Shown piece after piece: positions 59,383 to 64,000 of a stretch of 64,000 nucleotides of DNA (positions are counted from its first letter, which is position 1; each line of letters starts with the position of its first letter). A model generated the notes under the pieces. The model was not told the DNA's origin, searched no databases, and saw only the letters and a program-made list of their open reading frames with translations. The DNA is from Tubulanus polymorphus. Its lineage: Eukaryota; Nemertea; Palaeonemertea; Tubulaniformes; Tubulanidae. The position numbers and the translations under genes were made by a program. The stretch spans positions 26,696,153 through 26,760,152 of the forward strand of contig NC_134028.1 in assembly GCF_964204645.1 (NCBI RefSeq). The letters are read 5' to 3'.

Positions 59383-62344
59383 TCATTGTTGCGCGCGCAG
59401 CGAGGGATCACCGGTACGAAGTGCCCGTCTACGTACGACATCTAGCGGAATTTTCTTGCGGTCGTAAGCCTGCCCGAAGTAAGCCATTATATCCAGGAAG
59501 AACGTGGTCGGATTCAGTTTCCAGCCGAACTCGCTCGTGCTATAGTCCATCGGGAACGTGTGATGATAGTTATGGAAGCCTTCCCCTATTGCCCAGAACG
59601 ACACGAACATGTTCTCAGCCGGGTTGATGAATTTATCGTAAGGACGATTCCCGTACATATGCGCCAGACTATTTACACACCAGGTCCAATGAAGCGTCAT
59701 CGTGTAACGCAACAAACAAACTAGAAACGACGTAACTAACGATTCGCCCCAGACAATATGAGGTATCACAGTCGGTATAGCGAAACAGCTTAATAGAACA
59801 AACGGCAAATAGAACCTAAAATATATACAATACAAGATACATTCATTTAGTACAGTAAAACTAACCTAGCTCGGACAAACTATGACCGGCTTAGTCGGTC
59901 TGGGGTCAGAAAAGTCCGAGTCATAGATAAAGGATGAACAAGATAGAAATGATTTTGTTAATGTCCGAGTTTGTCGAAGTTTTGAGTTAAGCCTGCCCGA
60001 GTAAGGCGAGGTTAACGTTGTTATATAGATAACTTTGTGACGGCATTTGACTGAGTTAAAATGTCGACGTCAAATCGTTGATGATATCTTTAGCAAAGAA
60101 GCTAATGAGATAAGAATGACGCGAGGATAATACGTGAAGATTCAAATATTCTTACTTCTTCTGGATAACGACGACTGGATCCTTCAACAGATCGGTATAA
60201 TCTAGAGTTCGACCTTTAGCGATGACGTCAGGATGTTTCCGTACGAGTAGCCATCCCATATGCGAGAAGAACAGACCTCGTTTGGCGTTATGAGGATCGG
60301 CGTTTGTTTCTGAGTATTTGTGATGAACTCTGTGATCCCGCGACCATTCGTAGATGTGATTCTGAAATCAATTGAAATTCAATCATCGAGTAAAAAATTA
60401 TATCTTCGCCTTAGTCGATTAATCTATTTCGTGAGTTGGAAACAATTTCATGGTTCCCGATAAACCCCGAACACGAATTTCTGCGTTGTGGCTGAGGATG
60501 CTACTTCATGTCAGCGGCCGACATGACTCGAGTAGTCGATTCTTAACACAAGGCACGAGATTTCCCTTCGACAATATGTTCGATTACTTTTTCAGAAATA
60601 CTTGAAATATTGGTTTCATTCATAGTAATAATTCTATGCATGCACTTCTCATCTATTATTAACATAATACATTCTTATTTTCATTCGGCGTTTGTTGCTG
60701 AATTCTTCCAAACAGACTCGAACGGTTCTCTGGTTCAAACGTCAACTCTGAAACTACCAGGCGTAAGTTCGCGTTGCATTTTCGATACGTTGTATCCAGG
60801 GCCAATAGCTAAATTTAAACTTTTTGAATTTTGACACTGTCCTCAGTTATGGGATTATCTTCAAGGTCGCTGAAAACCAGAGTTTTTAGTGCCTTGCTCA
60901 GCCGCTAGGTAGCGAACTAGGCCCATTCTTTGCACTGCACAAGTAGACCCTCATACAGACAATGTACCTAAGTTTCATCAAGATCGACCCAATATTAATG
61001 AAGCTAATTCGCTGAAAGACAGGCGCACAGAACGACAGTTAAATCTTTTGAATTCTGATTATGGTGGGTTTTTAAACTTACAGTCTGTATGAACTTGTAA
61101 CGCTATGAATTGTTGGCTCGTTTTTGATAAAGGATGAACAGTTTTTAAGCTCGACTTATAACATACTTTACGAAAAACAAACTGAGGAAATATCTTACCT
61201 GAAACGCGATTGTTTGACAAATGGCTAAGAATATTCTCAGAGGCAGTTTAGCTTTGTATGAACGATGAGCCCACAGTCGATGAGCTCCCGCTGTTATACC
61301 GAGAGCCCCGAAAAAATAGAACACACCCGCTAAAAAACAAAACAGGAGACATAGATATTTTAATGAATATATATTTCAATACGTGCTACCTACCTGAAAC
61401 GAAACGAAGGGGGGGGGGGGTGGTGGTTCTAAAATTGGAAACCGGAGTACAAGCTATGCCGAGTTTCATTTTGGAAATTTTATCTTTTAATTGAACTGCG
61501 ATGTTCTTCCGTTATTTTGTTTACCATATTTTAGATGTTAGGTTTATAGTTACTTTGTGTCAGGTCAATGCCATATAGATATTTTTTCCTATTTCTATTG
61601 TTAATGTATTTGTACAGATAGTTTGTTGAACTGTTTACTGATAAGAAATGAAGGCGACTTTGATGAATTAAATCTTATCATTATTGCGATCAATTTGATT
61701 ATCACACGAGATATAATGTTTTGCACGCGTGCAGACAGCAGAGTTCATTCCCCCGTTGCTTGAAATCTTAAGAAATTTTAACTGCTCTATTTATTCAATT
61801 GTACGGAGGCATCGGGGCAGATTTCTATAATTCTATGCCTGGTGAAAAATCATTAAATTGAATACAAACTTGATTTCTATTTGATACGACCGACCGCAAT
61901 TTAATTCCGACTTTCTATCATCGAAATGAATCTTATTTTCTTTAATCTTATGTTTTCCAAGTGTTGGCCATTTAACTTCGGCAAAAAGCTAATGTACACA
62001 ATTCAATTGCGATAAATACAGAGAATTTCACAGGGATTACAAATAATGATGCTGAATTAATATCACATGGTATTTTTCATTCGAGAATATGTTATTTTTT
62101 ACTCACCGAAAAATAATGTTCTCCATTTGGCGTGAAATATGGCGTAATAAATCCCGAAGATGGCGCTGATGTGTAGATATGTAAATAGAATGACGTTTCT
62201 CCAGACTATTTTGCGGGGAGGCAGTTTCCCTTCTTGCTGCAGAATACTGGCTTCTGCTTCATTGACCAGGTCCAGGTCTGGAGTATAGCTGTCTGGTTTA
62301 GTGGCGTCTACGATCGCCGAACCTTCTCTTATTCGTGGAGCCAT
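59383..62344 (-). CDS. SCD: Acyl-CoA Delta9 (stearoyl-CoA) desaturase
   Basis: Exons in order 62107-62344, 61199-61329, 60156-60361 and 59383-59815 sum to 335 residues with matching phases. The enzyme is an ER-membrane di-iron protein that puts the first double bond into saturated acyl-CoAs using O2, cytochrome b5 and its reductase. The three histidine boxes are HRLWAH (96-101), HRVHH (133-137) and HNYHH (273-277, within [12 protein letters not shown]), and the NSLAH motif (240-244) is also present. Hydrophobic pairs flank the boxes as expected. The N-terminal 45 residues are hydrophilic. Length fits the animal family, and nothing is missing. Intron 3 carries a dispersed repeat (about 59858-60005, CCTAGCTCGGACAAACT) also seen near 1531. 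SCD is used as a family symbol; orthology among paralogs is unresolved. Confidence 0.95.
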
Positions 62345-63950
62345 TATCTTCTACCTTAACTGCCGGAAATTTAGTATATATACGAATTATTAAGAATCAT
62401 ATAAAGGCTAAGCGTGACGCACTGGACGTTAACGACTCCACAACACGACGCCGCGGTATTAACTGAAAATCGGCTAAAAAGAATTGTAAATATAGAACGG
62501 AAGTGTTGTCTGGATGAGGTCTTTGCCAGGTCATCCACAACTACAGTTCAAGAGTTTGAATCCAGACAACTGACGACTGACCATGATATTATATATATAT
62601 ATACATTTATATCACCGGCGATCGATATTTTGATTGTATAAAATTTTGCACGCACTTTGAGAACCATTTCTCATAGATATTTATATATTTAGTAACATTA
62701 TCGTCTGTTTTTAGGTGCAGTTAGGTCAACATAGGGTTTACAATGTAGAATATACGGCGTCAATTATTTCAATAGATCGCGGCCATTGATTATCATTTAT
62801 AAAGATGAGAGGAGAGTAGTCGGAGACACTATGTTATCGTTATAGGTAAATCTTATTATTTTCCGTAAAGGAAATTTTTAATGAAATACAATAGATTCCT
62901 CTTGACTCCTGATTCGTTGGTATCGGTTAAGTCGGTAAACCGTTCATATCTTACCCGAATTTAAACCTCTGATAAACATTTATATATTCGGAAATTAATC
63001 TCTCAGATCGTTAACAACAACATCTACAGTGAGTCCCAACACTAAATACGCAGTTTTCTATATATCAACCAGACTCACCTATTTCCAGTGCTACGTATGA
63101 ATGTACGGGGACACTATTGTTCCAACACCGTTCACTGCTAGTGCTTAGCTCCTCTAAAAGTGACCGAATTGATGCAGTTATTATTCACGTCCGGAGTTGA
63201 GGTTTACTTTTATTTTCCGGGAACACGACACAAAAATTGCATGTGATACATGTGATCAAAGACCAAAGTGAATCGAGTGCGTAGCGGTGATACGAGTGTG
63301 GTATGAATGATCTGAATCACGTGTGTTTTGGCTGACGACATAACGAGCAATTATTGTGGCATTTATAAAAAAGGTATAAATATCGCAGCAGCGTTTAGTG
63401 ACATGCGCTATTCAGCCACGAAGCCCGTGCTACGAATTGGAATATGGTTAGGCGTCTACAATCGAGTTTCTACCACTTTCAGTAAATACAATGTCTACGT
63501 CTACATTGTACTACGTATTTTGAAATTAAGAGAAATGTATATTTTGTTGATGTACGTTAGAAGAATAAACTGACCGAGCTATGAGTCACGCATGTCAGAC
63601 TAATACGCGTCGTCATTTAACGATGCACCTGGCTGATATGAGTTTATCGTACGATGGTATGTTAATGTTTCTAACGGCGCTCTTTTGAGATCAAATCGAT
63701 AGATTTAAAAAGATAGAGTATTTTTCCATTATACACTCAATTACTTTGTAGTTCCTGTGGTTATTACGTGTGTTTTCACACATACCCGCGCTCGTACTCA
63801 AAGAGACGTCGACTTTACGGCTTGCATGGAGTATATCGGATTGGGCGGAAGACTATGTCCTCCTGCATAGCCAAGGTGGATGAGCAAAATATTAATGAGA
63901 GAAAGTAATATATACCATCATCGTACCATCCTAGTATGGTACTAATAAAT
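62345..63950. other. Upstream of the desaturase, no gene recognised
   Basis: The 5' UTR and promoter of the desaturase should lie here. The frame at 63328-63573 has no domain. The last 45 bp (CGGCAGGGATTCGATCCCGA) are the start of another tRNA-like foldback element truncated by the window edge. Confidence 0.4.
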
Positions 63951-64000
63951 CGTCCTCCCTCGGCAGGGATTCGATCCCGATGACATCGAGACTGTCAGGG

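Noticed and set aside
63328-63573. 81-codon ORF near the right end
   Set aside because: No recognisable domain or gene context.

Overview
The window reads as nuclear DNA from an invertebrate animal, most likely a lophotrochozoan (mollusc, brachiopod, annelid or relative). Most genes are split by short GT-AG introns, intergenic DNA is AT-rich and full of small palindromic transposons and microsatellites, and the gene set is purely metazoan: opsins, intronless peptide-type GPCRs, an EF-hand protein, a Delta9 acyl-CoA desaturase, an S1 protease and PAN-like secreted proteins. The phylum is inferred from overall character and not proven. No rRNA, CRISPR array, bacterial gene or convincing intact tRNA was seen.

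Left third (1-26 kb). An LRRC74-like leucine-rich-repeat gene (+, 1177-4386) is followed by two divergently transcribed genes, each with an N-terminal hydrophobic segment, a coiled-coil ectodomain, one transmembrane exon and a cytoplasmic tail (minus 4478-8007; plus 8946-10366). They share a start-to-start gap of about 0.9 kb and the same intron-phase plan around the membrane exon. Next is a trypsin-like protease (minus, 10747-13177) whose conserved Asp194 is Tyr. Then come a 36-bp and a 34-bp minisatellite and a small single-pass membrane protein with a Cys-rich segment (+, 23039-25812).

Middle (26-36 kb). This holds a tRNA-like foldback element, an intronless class A GPCR (+, 28182-29237), a four-EF-hand protein (minus, 30674-32801), long TA tracts and a short transposon with terminal inverted repeats.

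Right half (36-58.4 kb). This is a duplication landscape. Three paralogous secreted proteins with two Cys-rich PAN-like exons (36040, 48736, 56498) alternate with two tandem opsin genes (41743-46073 and 52592-54547), a six-cysteine secreted peptide (39870) and a second intronless GPCR (minus, 46749-47714). The two opsins have near-identical exons and 5' flanks but very different introns. The duplicate also provides an empty site for one small transposon. A promoter and start-codon remnant of a PAN gene lies at 46.3 kb.

Right end (59.4-62.3 kb). A complete four-exon acyl-CoA desaturase lies on the minus strand with all three histidine boxes.

Gene models were built by hand from reading-frame continuity and splice-site phase. 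The internally complete ones (LRRC74-like, both coiled-coil genes, opsins, PAN genes, EF-hand, desaturase, small membrane protein) all sum to whole codons. Functional links among neighbours are inference only. The opsin/GPCR/PAN cluster is the part most worth following up.
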